Positions 45,996 to 58,269 of a stretch of 64,000 nt of DNA are shown one piece after another. The stretch covers positions 7,229,357 to 7,293,356 of the forward strand of contig NC_089863.1 of assembly GCF_036373705.1 (NCBI RefSeq). The letters are read 5' to 3'. The notes beneath the pieces were generated by a model. The model saw only the letters and a program-made list of their open reading frames with translations, did not search any database and was not told the DNA's origin. How positions within the stretch are numbered: position 1 is the stretch's first letter; each line of letters opens with the position of its first letter. Both the position numbers and the translations under genes were made by a program. The DNA is from Amia ocellicauda. Lineage: Eukaryota; Chordata; Actinopteri; Amiiformes; Amiidae.

Positions 45996-47410
45996 ACAAT
46001 TGTATGGAATATCTAATGTATAGATATAGTTATCTAATGTATAATAGGGTATTTGTAATTCAACACAGATCGCATTGTGATCTGTTTCAATGTATATTAC
46101 CTTCAAGATTAGATCTCATAATGTGGTCCATACATTTGCATGGACTAAAAGCAAGGCTACCGATTTTATATTGGCTTTTTTTAATTATTATTATTAATAT
46201 ATTTATTAATACCGAGAAATACAAGAAAGGTCAAAGCAGGACGTTGCAAGTCACCCCTTGCAAGGCCCGTTCAGCTATTATTAAACAAATGTCAAAGACC
46301 TTGGTCCCAATTTAATAAATCTTACCGTATTAATACATTAAACTGCACTGCAATCTCAACTTGACCATGTCTTTTTAATGATTAGTAGAACTATAATTTG
46401 ATTTAAAAATGTTAATGATTGTCATCCTGATCTCTTTAAGCAAACTGCACTGCACATAAATGGATGAGGAATAGATAACATAATACTTATAAGACAAAAC
46501 TTTATTTAAACACATTATGGAGACTGTAATGCTGGTTGGTTAAATATTATAATGTAATTTGGAGACATGAATTACTGTTATGGTTTGAGCATATTCTCAT
46601 TTTACTTTTATTTTTGTTGTAGGAGAAGCTAACGGCATCAGTAAGTGATGCAGTACATCACTGTGGCAGAACCTTGTTTTAAATATTAAGTTTCTTTTTA
46701 AAATACATAACAGGAAGGAAACATTGTGTGGGAAGGAATAGGAAAGATCAATAATTTTAATTCAAAGTATATTTAATAACGGAATTATAATAAATATTTT
46801 AAAAGTATAAAGGTGCTAATACGTTACAGCAACTAAAAATATTAGGGTTAGGGTTAGTTACTACTTTTCCAGCAGTCTTCGATTTGTATGATCATATTGC
46901 GTGCTGCTTGTCTGACAGATGAAACTGGAACTATGCAGAAAAGACAGCCTCTCGAGGTACCAGGATGAAATACCATACCATCTCCGCTGCTTTCTTCGCT
47001 CCTTGTATTCTGACTTATGATTCGTCTGCAGCAGTTTTTTGGCATTGTCTGCTTTGTTTGTTATAGCATTGTTGCCTCCACCTTCACACGCCTCCTCTAT
47101 TTCCTGATGTCCTACCAAGTGTGCCTCAGGGCACAGCATCCTTTGTACCTTTCTCTCCTGTGTCCTTTCTTCTCCTCTGTCCCTGTTGACGTCCCACCCA
47201 TGCCATTGGGGGCCTTTTCCTGTGCACAAGACCCAACCCTCACTGCTGCAAGCGTCCTACCCTCGGCCCCCCAGCTGTCGCTACCCTGTCCCTGTCCCTG
47301 TCCTTGTGTTTTTTGCTGGTGTTTCCACGTGGCTCGGCTTCAGTCTGGCAGCCATTTCAGCTTGACGTCATCCGCTGGCATCCCACACAACCCAGTTTTA
47401 GCCTCTACAT
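45996..47410. other. Intronic DNA, no secure gene
   Basis: A short telomere-like TTAGGGTTAGGGTTAG lies at about 46,845. The minus-strand frame 47,229-46,861 has a faint BED-finger-like stretch (AKKLLQTNHKSEYKE) that I do not consider proven. Confidence 0.3.
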
Positions 47411-47420
47411 GCATTAAAGC

Positions 47421-49002
47421 TATGGATGCACTGAATGTTCGTCAACCTAAATTATTCGGCTGAAAATAGCAAAAATAAATGTATAATGAATAAATAATAA
47501 ATTTTACTGAACAATGACGTTTTTGATGACGCGATCAAATAGCAACCAGCTATTGCTATTTTTCTGTATTCGCTGGAACTCGAACGCACAGTTCTATTGT
47601 GTGGTTTGGAGAGGAAAAGCCAATCGTTTAGTCAAGTAGACTGTATAAATTAGTTAGGTAGATCGGTCTTATACATTTTGTATTTCACTGTTGCGACCGG
47701 AAAACATTGCCACAAGGATGCTATTGTTAAGGCATTTTCGTTGCAGCTCACATTGCTAACCTGGTAATTGAATGAAAATGTATAAAAAATGAAATGGAAA
47801 CAAATATTGTTTGGTCAATTACAGCTGTAATTGCAAAATATTCATTTATAAAACAAATAGTCACAACTTTGTTAGTTAATTTGAAATTGTGACAAACAGT
47901 TGTGATAATGTCGGGACAATAATACAAGAGTCTCCGAAACGATGTGTGATATTTATGTAACAGAGTTGTTGTGTTAGATAAGTATTCATCAATTACAACG
48001 TATTAATTTATGGGGAAACGATTTGCGATAGAGACATGTATGTTTTGCTATATAGAGGAGATTCTGCTGAAGAGAAGCATGTAGTTTGTTTACATTGCGT
48101 CTTTGGTGGCATGCGGTACTGACCAATGGAAAGGACGTTACTGTTTGTCATCATTCCTAGTGATTGTATATTTTTACCCAACCACAGACCGTGACTCTAT
48201 GAATATCTAGCTAATCCAATTAAATCCTTTATATGATGTGCAGAGACCCAGAGAAGGGAGTAGCACCGAAGAGGAAGAGTAGTATGAAGAGCAATAATGT
48301 GTCACCATATAACACCCCTTCTCATGTGTTAGTGTGTTTACAGATCCCCATTAGCTGCTATGTTATTGCATATGTGATTAATTTGAAAACGATGCTCCCA
48401 CCTCTACTAGCAAGTGTTATAATTCAATAGAATGCAATGTTTTGATCAAAGGCCTTATAACACCTTCAAGTAGAAACTGTGTGGGAGCATGTTTTTTGCT
48501 ATCCAGATCCTTTTCCCTCATACACACCTGTCTAGTCTATACAGGTGTGCAGTTATCTTTTGTTTTGATTAATTACCTGAATAATTACAATGTTTTAACA
48601 TGTTCAACACACATTTATGCACCCTCAGTCAGATATAGGCCTAATATAGGCTATTCAAGAAGGGGGGCACAAAGATGGCCAAATAAATAAATTAGTAAAA
48701 TACAAATATTTTTATTTTAAGTTATATTTTGCTTTGTTGGTATAATGCCTGCTGGAATGTTAAACAAATGTTCAGTGTTAAATATTTTTAAATTGTAGTT
48801 TTGTGATTGATTGATTTTGTCTTTGAAAAGCAAGACAAAATAGTAAAAAAACACATTTAGACTTTTTAATTTATGCAACGGTGAAAACATTTGCAAAATA
48901 AATGGAAAAAAAATCGAAAAACTGCGTTCGGTATTCGGCCTTCGGCCAAGTGTTTAATTATATTCGGCTTTGGACAAGAATTTTCATTTCGGTACATCCC
49001 TA
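47421..49002. mobile_element. Non-autonomous hAT element, 1.58 kb
   Basis: The left end TATGGATGCACTGAATGTTC and the inverted right end TAGGGATGTACCGAAATG are variants of the fish hAT terminus (T/C)AGGGATGCACCGAAT. Subterminal ATTCGGC repeats occur at both ends. The flanks ATTAAAGC (47,413-47,420) and ATTAAAAC (49,003-49,010) agree at seven of eight positions, as expected for an old 8-bp target duplication. I find no transposase frame inside. Confidence 0.8.
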
Positions 49003-49010
49003 ATTAAAAC

Positions 49011-50790
49011 ACTTATTCATCAAAGCATTATTCACGTTCAGTTGAAGTGCCTGAGAGTGTAATAATGATAAACCTCGATGAAGGTGTAATAATGAAATGT
49101 GAGCTTTTTTGAGGAAATATGTACGATTTTGCATAATACAGCACGCATAGGTGTTTATTTTATTAATGAATGAAAGTAGCGAAAAAAGAAACAAAATTCT
49201 GCCAAATAAAGAAAGTTGCTGCAACCAGATCAAAAAGATATAATAAGCAACTTGATTTTACTTTTTATTCGCTTTGGTTCAGACAGGGTGCATGAGAGAC
49301 TCAGATTAAATCAGGGAGATTTTCAGTTATGCATGTCTTGTATAAAATTCAGCTACTGGTAAGGTACATTGGGTTCTCACAACTAATCATCCATTGCTGG
49401 TTTGCGGAAAGCAGCCAGGCAGGAGAAATGTAGTAGGAAATGCATTTTATGTAGTCTACAGTTTGAGTACTTACAGATATTGTTCAACGGTTTCCCTAAC
49501 TTTGTTTTAGAAGGACATACCTTACGACCAAAACGCTACAGTAATTTATTTATGATAAGAATAAATCTAGTAAGAAAGAAAGTAATGATCCTAGACTCTC
49601 ATTGGCCCAGACTTATTACATATTTTTCAACCCTAGCCTGGTTGGATCCTAGCTTGACATATTAAAGAAATTAGTCAACAATTTCCCAATGATGTGGCTC
49701 AACTTCCACTAAGTGCTCAATTCACACATAGTAAGATAAGTGTCCTAACCGTCAATGTAGTTCAACACACGGAGAAGCAGAAACCACATCAAACATTTAG
49801 CAGTTAAAGTGTTAAATAACAGAAGGAAATTAAGTATTCGAAGATAGAATTTATTGGCTAGATCAATTTTTCAAACTTGTGAGCAGTGGCCAGTTTTAGA
49901 GCATTTGATGGCACAAGACTGAATGGAAATGGGGATTTAAATACGCTGTTTTAAAAAGTTTTGGTTTCAATTGCTGATTAGAAAGTGACGATGTTTCCTG
50001 ATTCTAGGTAGGCCATTGTAAATAATCGCCCAGGCAATGTTGCAGGGTATGTTGGAGATGGCGTTCTTCAGATTGCTGGTAATCAATCATGGTTTGATGA
50101 ATGAGGCTTGGCATGAAGATACAGTCTAACACATACAGCAATAAAATACAGCAATAATATGGTTTATTTTAGTAGACTCCCCCGAATATCCCATCCAAAG
50201 CCTTTCAGTGCAGTTTATCATTAAGCAATTTACTTGTTGGGTGAAAGTTATGCTTAGTCAGGCTTTTACAATGTCGTTTTTTAGTGGCCGATGCAGCCAC
50301 GCACCATGCAAGAATCTGAATGCTGTGATGAATCTGAAGAGCAGACCATCGCAAATTTATAAATTAGATTAATCCTGGTGCAGATTGTTGCATGTATGGG
50401 AGTATGCACACATTTCAGGTGGTTTAGTGACAAAATATACTAGGAATTGTACCAGACAATCTAAGGCAGTGGTCCGCATAGTCGTGCTGAGGTGTCTGCT
50501 GTGCCCATGCTTATTCTAAATTTTAAATAAACTACATTTCTTGAGGGGGGGAAAGCACCAAAAGATTGTAATTGTCGGAAAAATTATTCCAATAATGCAC
50601 TGCAAAACTTAAACAAAAATAGTTGTCAGTGTAGTGACAGATAGAGCAGATGGTTTAAGAATGACGTGTCTGTGGAACAGGTGCTCAAGTCCAGCAAAAT
50701 AATGGACTTTTGCCTAAGTGCCTTATTGGTCCTAACCGCACCTCCTGCACTGTGTCAGCCTGCACGGACCGTATTTAAATACCTGCACTG
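49011..50790. other. Intronic DNA, no gene recognised
   Basis: AT-rich DNA without recognisable coding sequence or clear repeat edges. Confidence 0.4.
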
Positions 50791-51035
50791 GACTGATCCC
50801 TTGAAGGCCACTGCTGGCAAGGCGAGAGTCCCAATCATCAGGGCCCAGTGACAACTTTAAGCACATTACTTCTGGTGTTCATTGGTAAAAAAAAAAAAGG
50901 TAATCTATCAAAAATGGGAAAATAAGTTGTTCAAATTACTTTAAAAGGTGAAGTGTTTTTATGAGCTTTACTAGTAGGCTGCCATCAGCATGAGATGGTC
51001 ACAGGTTTTATTTTTTTAATTGAATACATACTGTA

Positions 51036-52922
51036 CAGGGGTGGGGGGGGTTGGGCACAGAGGCCCCTGCTGAAATCTGATTGGCCCCCCGAGTGCCCCC
51101 AGTCCCACCAGTCCCCCCCCACCAGTCACTCAAAAATGTGTTTATATTTCATAGTCAGTTTCCCGTTCATATTGTGGACGATGGGGTATGTTTGTTTCTT
51201 TTGCAAAAGTTGTCCTTTTGTTCTGTGTAAACTGCTCGGCAAGAATCCAGGTGAGAGGAGTTATGAATTGAACACATGCACACAGACACAGTACAGCTTA
51301 GTTTCAAGACAGTTTGTAGTAAGTTGATCGTTTAAATACTCTTGCTGTGCTGAATTTTATTTCTGCTATGACATGGACAATTTAATTAATGGTGATAGCT
51401 AAGATACACTAGTTTAGGGTTACCATACATCCAATTTTAACCAGGCTTTTCCTTTTTTCCGGTCCTTTGATCTCTGTCTGGCCTGATTATTTGAAATATC
51501 TAGATCTGCCTGCTCCTCCTTTTTCCAGCACTGAGCAACAGTCCTGGTGCGTGTTTAACCCTTTGGCTGTGGCAGCGCTGCAAATCAGTCGGACAATATT
51601 GATGTGTGAGGCGTTAGTGTTAGTCTTAGTGACAAGACTTTTTAAACAACTGATGGCTGTAAAGCTTTCACCAACCAATCAGGTTTTATTTCGTTGGGGC
51701 ATTAACAATTAATAAAGCAGGTTAGGTTGAGATCAGAAGGCAGAGTGTGAGTGAGAGGACAGAAATGACAGGGCAAAGACAGGACTGCGGGGGGGCGATT
51801 AATAACAGAAAATCAACAGCAGACTGAGCATATTCTCATACCTTCTCAAATCAAATCACTAGTGTTTAGTTGTTGTTACTTTTTTTTCATAGTTTTATAT
51901 TTGTACTATATTACCTTGTTATAGTGTTAAAATGTATTTCATATAACCGTGTTTTGATTATGAAAAGTGAATACTAAAATAAAACATGCAAATATATATA
52001 TATATATTTTTTAAATACCAATCGTTCATGTTATTGATTCTTATAAGTTATGTTTTAGCACACCATTGTTTTTTTTGTTTTTTTGGTAAAGCATGTTGCA
52101 CCTTTTTCCCATACAGCCATGTATTGAACATTTTAATTTTATTTGACCTATTTGTATATAGTTGCACTGTACATAATGTTACATAAGGGTCCAGGGATTT
52201 AATGTTACACTCGTAACTTCTTGTTCAGACATTAATAAATAGCATTTTTTTGCATTGAAATATTTCATAACACTGTATTTACACCTCCAGCCCCCCCGCC
52301 TTTTGGAGTGTCCTCTTTATTGACAGTTCAGAAATGGTAGCCCTAGCTAGCTCTGGTTATCTCAACTCATTATCAGTGGAGCAGTAACTTTAGCTAATGT
52401 GTTAAAATGCGCTTCTTAATGTACAGTGTTGAAGATACATTTCAGTGATGTTGGGGTGTTGTGTACCCATTGTGTCCAATCATGCATTTTCTTTATTTAT
52501 TTTGGCATATTAAGGGGACCCTATTTTGCTCACTAAATACCATTCCATCTTGTACTGAACAAATGCTCAGGGATGTATCTGCACTGAAGCACTTTTGGGG
52601 GGCGAGTGGAGAAGTTGTCTGTAGTGTAAATGGCAATACAGTATCACTGTCTATTGTGTTAATTTAATTTTTAAAATAATTTTGTCACTAGCAAATGGTA
52701 GCAAATATGGTGGTACATTTTGCTGGATTTGTATTAATTGCCCAGCTTTTCCTTGTAATTTGTGTCAATCTTAGTTTACAAACTGAGATTTTAAAAGCCA
52801 TTTTGCAAAAAAAATATGCCCGGGGGAGCATGCCTCCGGACCCCCCTAGCACATGTAGGCTTCTGTGTAATAATCATGCCCCCTTATGGCTTCCCCATTT
52901 TCAAAACCCTACAATCACCCCG
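51036..52922. mobile_element. hAT-type insertion of 1.89 kb in copy B intron
   Basis: The empty site survives in copy A as GAATATGTACTGTATCTG (about 31,322-31,339). In copy B the same sequence is split: ATACTGTA at 51,028-51,035, the insert, then GTACTGTA at 52,923-52,930, a 7/8 target duplication. The insert begins CAGGGGTGG and ends ATCACCCCG, inverted ends of hAT type with one change. It has GGCCCCCC-rich subterminal DNA and no recognisable transposase, so it is non-autonomous. Confidence 0.82.
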
Positions 52923-53083
52923 GTACTGTATCTGTTATGTATGATGTATTAAGAGCTCTATTGGGGTTTTATTTATGTAAATTGCAAGTAAATGTATAAA
53001 ATATTGGTCGGTGACTTATTGTCCGTGATGAATTGCCGGGATGCCCCTATTCTGATCTGCTCTCCTGTCCTGTCCTCCCTCAG

Positions 53084-54555
53084 GAGCTATAGAGACCAGC
53101 GCTCTCCCTGACTCTGGGGAAAGGGCTCCCACTGGGCAGCATCCCTGTGAGCAGGAGTGGGGCTCCAGTCTGAGGCAGGACACAGAGCCCACAGCTACTG
53201 ACGACAACAAGAGTCTGTCTGAGCAGCACGAGAGCAGACATGGTGAAATGGAGATCAGTGGACTGGAGTCTGGCCACATGGTGGAACCACAGACTGTGGG
53301 TTTAACGCAGGGACTCAGGGCACTGGGATCTGAGTGTGGACCCAGTGCAGCTGGTGCTGAGCCAGACTCTACCAGTACACAGTGTGAGCCCAGTGTTGCG
53401 TCTGTTCACATTAAGACAGAGGACAGAGAGCTGGAGTGGGAAATGCATACAGTTGTGAAAGATGAACCCTGTGATCTTAGAATAGAGAATATTACAGGAG
53501 GCCTCTGTAAACTGGAACCACAGCTTCCAGAAGATGGACTGTGTGACAGCGACTCTGGTGCCTTGAGGACGGGGCTCGGTGGAGGCAGTGATCTGGAGTG
53601 GGAAATGCATACAGGTTTGAAAGATGAACCCTGTAATCTTAAACTAGACAATATTACAGGAGGCCTCTGTAAACTGGAACCACAGCTTCCAGAAGATGGA
53701 CTGTGTGACAGCGACTCTGGTGCCTTGAGGACTGGGCTCAGCGGAGGCAGTGACAGTACAGTGAGGGGTGAGAGCCCATCTTCACAGGGCAGACAGCTGC
53801 GTCCTGGACCCTCCAGCTCTGACTCTCCCCCCTCAAACACAACTAGGAAACATCAGGGCTGCCATCGCTGCCCTCAGTGTGAGAAAACGTACAGGAACTC
53901 TGCAAGCTTAAAAAAACACAAATGCATTCCTACAAGGAAAAGAGTGCACTCCTGTAGCCTGTGTGGGAAGAGTTTCACTCGTGGAAGAAGTCTGATAATT
54001 CACAAGCGCATTCACACAGGAGAAAAACCATACAGCTGCACCCAGTGTGGGAAGAAATACAGTCGGGCAGATCACTTTAAATTACACCAGCGCATTCACA
54101 CAGGACAGAAAATGTACAGCTGCACCCTGTGTGGAAAGATTTATAGTAGCACAGAGAGCCTTAAATCTCACCAGCGCATTCACACAGGGGAGAAACCCTA
54201 CAGCTGCTCTAAGTGTGGGACAAGCTTCTCTCTGAAAAAACACCTTAAATCTCACCAGTACACACACACAGAGAAGAAACCTTTCAGCTGCACCCTGTGT
54301 GGGAAGGGCTTCAATCATGTAACAAACCTTAGACGTCACCAGCACTGTCACACGGGGGAGAAACCATACAAATGCACCCTGTGTGAGAAGAGCTTCGCTC
54401 GGGAATCAAACCTTAAAGATCACACGCGCATTCACACTGGGGAGAAACCGTACAGCTGCTCTCATTGTGGGAAGAGCTTCCGTCAGGCATCAAACCTTAA
54501 ACGTCACCACCTCTCTCATGTGGGGGAGAAACTTCAGTTAGGCAAGCAACCTTAA
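53084..54555 (+). CDS. Main exon of C2H2 zinc-finger gene copy B
   Basis: The exon starts after the acceptor CCTCCCTCAG in phase 1 and runs open to TAA (490 codons including the stop). With exon 1 at 40,292 it gives about 570 aa. The first half is acidic and carries SUMO-acceptor-like motifs (HIKTED, VVKDEP, GLKDEP). A 54-residue unit ([31 protein letters not shown]..) occurs twice in tandem; copy A has it once. From about residue 340 there is one degenerate finger lacking its last His ([15 protein letters not shown]). Seven canonical C2H2 fingers follow with mostly TGEKP-type linkers. It is predicted to be a nuclear DNA-binding transcription regulator. There is no KRAB or SCAN domain, as usual for fish. 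The fingertips differ between fingers, so the target cannot be named. The reading frame shows no damage. Confidence 0.88.
53431..53754 (+). repeat. In-frame tandem duplication, two 162-bp units
   Basis: Two neighbouring units begin CTGGAGTGGGAAATGCATAC (53,431 and 53,593). They carry the SUMO-like KDEP motif and the [10 protein letters not shown] segment. The frame is kept. The pseudogene copy A has a single unit. Confidence 0.9.
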
Positions 54556-55770
54556 ATCTCAGCAGTGTATTCATACTAGAGAGGATCTGTACTAGATTGT
54601 ATTTTTAAATTAAAATTACCCAATCATGTTAATAGTTATTTGTATCAGTGCTCTATGTATCTTTGTATTGTACCAGTCAGTCCGCTCCTACTGTTTTGTT
54701 TATGGTCACCAGAAAAAGTCATGACATGGTGAGGGTGTGATTTATGGATGACTACATCTCCATTTTACACCCCCAAAAAGGCAGTCCAAATCAAACCACA
54801 AAGTAGTCACTACCATAGTAGTCCATGCAAATTTTCCTTAGCTCAGATTATAAACATTTTTAAGAACTTCCAGAAGACAGCTGCTGACTTTGAAATACTT
54901 GTGACTGCAGGAAACTGCAGGAGTAGATCTTTGTCAGACACAGCAGTTAGACATCAGTGTTTGTCTGGGAAATTCACACAGTTCTGTGTCTGATTCCATT
55001 CTCCAGCAGTGAACGTCACAGATCTGTACCACACATTAAGTACATTACTATGGTGAAATACTGTTGCAGTTCTTGACTTTATTATTAGCAGAATCCTTAC
55101 CCAGAACTACGTAGTTGACCGATTTTCCAGTTTGTGTTCTGATGTTTTTTTAAATGATTAGTAACTGTTCGTTTTAGTTTCTAACACTGCTGTTAAAATG
55201 TGACTAACTTTAGTGTTTATATTTGAGTCATGCTTGTATTCTAATCTGAATTGTTGCCATGTTGTGTAGATTTCACATCTATGACAATAATCACTTATCT
55301 AAAATCTAAAATAAAAAATATGCCTTAACTCTGCTGCAGTTCTTTATGTTGGGTGTGTGAATAAGCTCTTGTAAGTCAGTGTTATTGTTGTTTGTTTGTG
55401 AGTGGCAAGCAGCATTGACTATGTGAAGAAAAAAGGAAGCCAATCTTTTTTTAATTTGACAAGAAAACATTGCAACTTTTCTATGTCTATATAATAGATG
55501 TTTTGAGGTGATGCAATAAGCTGAAATGAACTTGGGGAGTTGTATTTACTCAACTCACACTCAGCTACTTTAGACTTGTGTTTGGTGTGTAATTTTAAAT
55601 CAACTTACAGAGTTAATTTAGGTTCACAATTTTTGCTTTACAAAATAAGGTGATTAGTTCATATACATTTAATTTGGTAAGTTTGGACAATTAAACATCG
55701 CATCAGGTCTCCTGATTTACACAGACAAACATACACTTTAATTTATATAAAACTGAATGGTCTGGTCTGA
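54556..55770 (+). other. Copy B 3' UTR and downstream duplicated DNA
   Basis: It follows 32,629-34,480 of copy A with indels. The conserved polyadenylation position reads AATAAG at 55,360; an AATAAA lies just upstream at 55,310-55,315. Confidence 0.55.
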
Positions 55771-56681
55771 AGAATGAAAGTTTTTGTAGTTGAGATTAAT
55801 ATTTGAGGATCAAAATGCTGGGACAGATGTAGCTTTATGATATTCTAATTAAATCCATCTGCTTATTTTCTTTATTTGTGTTAAGTTGTATTTAAGTCTA
55901 AGGAAAGGTTAATTGGCTTGCAATCAATCAGATAAAAAAAAATCTCTCTTTCTTGATATAGATGTATTCGATGGTATAGATGGTTCGACCACTTTTGCCG
56001 GGAGCTAGGACTCTAACAGTAACTATCTGCTTCGCCTCAAGAAAATATTGCAAGATATTATTTGTTAGCATAGAATTTTCCATAGAAAAATACAATCCAT
56101 CTGGTTTGGTACAAGAAACAGACTTCTCTCCTTTTACTTAGTTCCCTAAATTCCAAGGAGCCCTGCTAGACCCTAGCTTATCTATGTGTCCAGAGTCCAA
56201 AAGATACCTGTCCTCTGATTGGCTCCTAGCCAAATGTCAAAGAGACCCAGGAGTTAGGTTTCATCTTGATTTATTTATATCACACACCCAACTCATGGTG
56301 CTGGCAAGATGTGATTGGGTAAAAAGAAGCTTTATCAAACTAGGGACAGACAAAGAGAAGTGGGAATAGTTGGAATGGAAGAAGAAAGCAACAAAGGAAG
56401 AGAGAGCGAGACACCCGCTGCCTGCCTGACCACACTGACCTGTGAGGAGAAGAGGAAGTCGGGTATTATCTGTTTCTTTCTGTAATCCATCAGAAGCTTA
56501 ATATTACTTGTTTCCAGTAATATAAGTGAATGATATTAGTTTTCTATGTTTGTCATAAATAAATAAATATTGCACACCTGTGACTTCTCCACATCTTCCC
56601 TCCAATGTTATGATACAAATTGGCATATGACTCTCCTAAATATATATGTATTTGTTTTTATAAACGGTAGTAGTAGTCCTG
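55771..56681. other. No recognised feature
   Basis: AT-rich intergenic DNA. The homology to copy A ends near its left edge. Confidence 0.4.
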
Positions 56682-57809
56682 CAGTTAGGTCCATAAATAT
56701 TTGGAAAAGGACACAATATTCATCATTTTGGCTCTGTACGCCACCACAATGGCTTTAAAAGGAAACAAGATGTGCTATAAGTGTAGACTTTCATCTTTAA
56801 TTTGAGGGTAGTTACATCCAAATTTGATTAATGGTGTAGGAATTACACCCATTTTTATATGCGGTCCCCCCCAATTTTAGGGGCTCAAAAGTATTTGGAC
56901 AAACTAACATAATCATGAATTGAAACTCACAGTTTAATAATTGGTTGCAAATCCTTTGCAGTCAATGACTGCCTGAAGTCTGGAACACTTAGACATCACC
57001 AGATGATGGGTTTCTTCCCTGGTGATGCTCTGCCAGGCCGGTACTGCAGCTGTCTTTATTCCCTGCTTGTTCTTGGGGCGTTTTGTCTTCAGTTTTGCCT
57101 TCAGCCAGTGAAATGCTGCTCAATTGGATTCGGGACAGGTGACTGACTTGGCCATTGCAGAACATTCCACTTCTTCACCTTAAAAAAGTCTTGGGTTGCT
57201 TTCACAGTATGCTTCGGGTCATTGTCCATCTGCACTGTGAAGCGCCGTACAATGACTTTTGAAGCATTTGGCTGAATCTGAACAGATAATATAGCCCTAC
57301 ACACTTCAGAATTCATCCTGCTGCTTTTGTCAGCAGTCACATCATCAATGAATACAAGGGAACCAGTTTCATTGTCAGCCATACATGCCCATGCCATAAC
57401 ATGCTTCACAGATGAGGTGGTATGCTTTGGATCATGAGCAGTTCCTTCTCTTCTCCATACTCTTCTCTTCCCATCATTCTGGTAAAAGTTGATCTTTGTC
57501 TCATCTGTCTGATGTTGCTCCAGAACTGTACAAGCAGTCATTGACTGCAAAGGATTTGCAACCAAGTATTGAAACTCACAATTTAATTCACGATTGTTAG
57601 TTTGTCCAAATACTTTTGAGCCCCTAAAACTTGGGGGGGGGGGGACCACATATAAAAATAGATGTAATTCCTACACTGTTCACACAATTTGGGTGTAACT
57701 ACCCTCAAATTAAAGATGAAAGTCTACACTTAAAGCACATCTTGATTGTTTCCTTTCAAATCCATTGATGACAATTGTCTCACTGTCCAAATATGTATGG
57801 ACCTAACTG
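56682..57809 (-). mobile_element. Tc1-like transposon with long inverted repeats, defective
   Basis: A 1,128-bp element with ends CAGTTAGGTCCATAAATATT and, inverted, CAGTTAGGTCCATACATATT. The inverted repeats extend roughly 270-300 bp. The minus-strand frame 57,649-57,101 keeps the catalytic core: DETKI, then MDNDPKHT, then NPIEQ, with 34 residues between the last two acids (DD34E, Tc1 group). The N-terminal DNA-binding part is replaced by inverted-repeat sequence. A frameshift follows NPIEQ near 57,105, after which the C-terminal part reads on in another frame. The flanks are not TA (left TG, right CT), so the duplication has mutated. Solo ends of the family occur at 5,990 and 45,950. Confidence 0.85.
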
Positions 57810-58099
57810 CTGTGATTTTAATTAAACTGGATTCAATATGGTCGGTATTCGTGTATTTTGGGATATGCTAATTATTATGTTAATTATTATTTTGACACTG
57901 ATTGGACAATTAAATTATATTTTTTATGTATTAAATAACTACGCTGTTATGCCACCATTAATTGTAAACAGCAACAGCATGCATTTCTGTTACATTAATA
58001 TCTATGGAAAGTAAACTAGTTTACTCCTACTATGAAATATATTTTAAGTTGCACTACGTTGCACTGTTGATTTTGTCTCTGTATTTTTTTTAGGCCAGG

Positions 58100-58160
58100 A
58101 CAGGAGTTCCCAATTACTTAATTGAACCCTTAATTGAAGTAACAATCTGCTTAGATTTTT
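58100..58160. mobile_element. Left half of a split hAT-like MITE
   Basis: CCCAATTACTTAATTGAACC and CTTAATTGAAG form the left inner arm. They pair with the right half at 58,880-58,974 (GGGTTAAATTAAGTAATTGA). The outer left terminus is not clear. Confidence 0.5.
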
Positions 58161-58269
58161 TCAGCATTTTTTTTTAAGTATACTAAAACACTTGGTTATT
58201 TCATACGTTATTTATACAATTCTATACTTGGTGAGGAACCCTGAATAATGTTTTATATAAACTGTATAA

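Noticed and set aside
46840-46860. Telomere-like TTAGGG repeat
   Set aside because: Fewer than three units, so it is probably chance and not an internal telomere array.
46861-47229. Minus-strand frame with a faint BED zinc-finger-like stretch
   Set aside because: Only NHKSEYKE and a glycine pair fit. The zinc ligands before it are not visible, and the nearby hAT element starts at 47,421 and does not include it.
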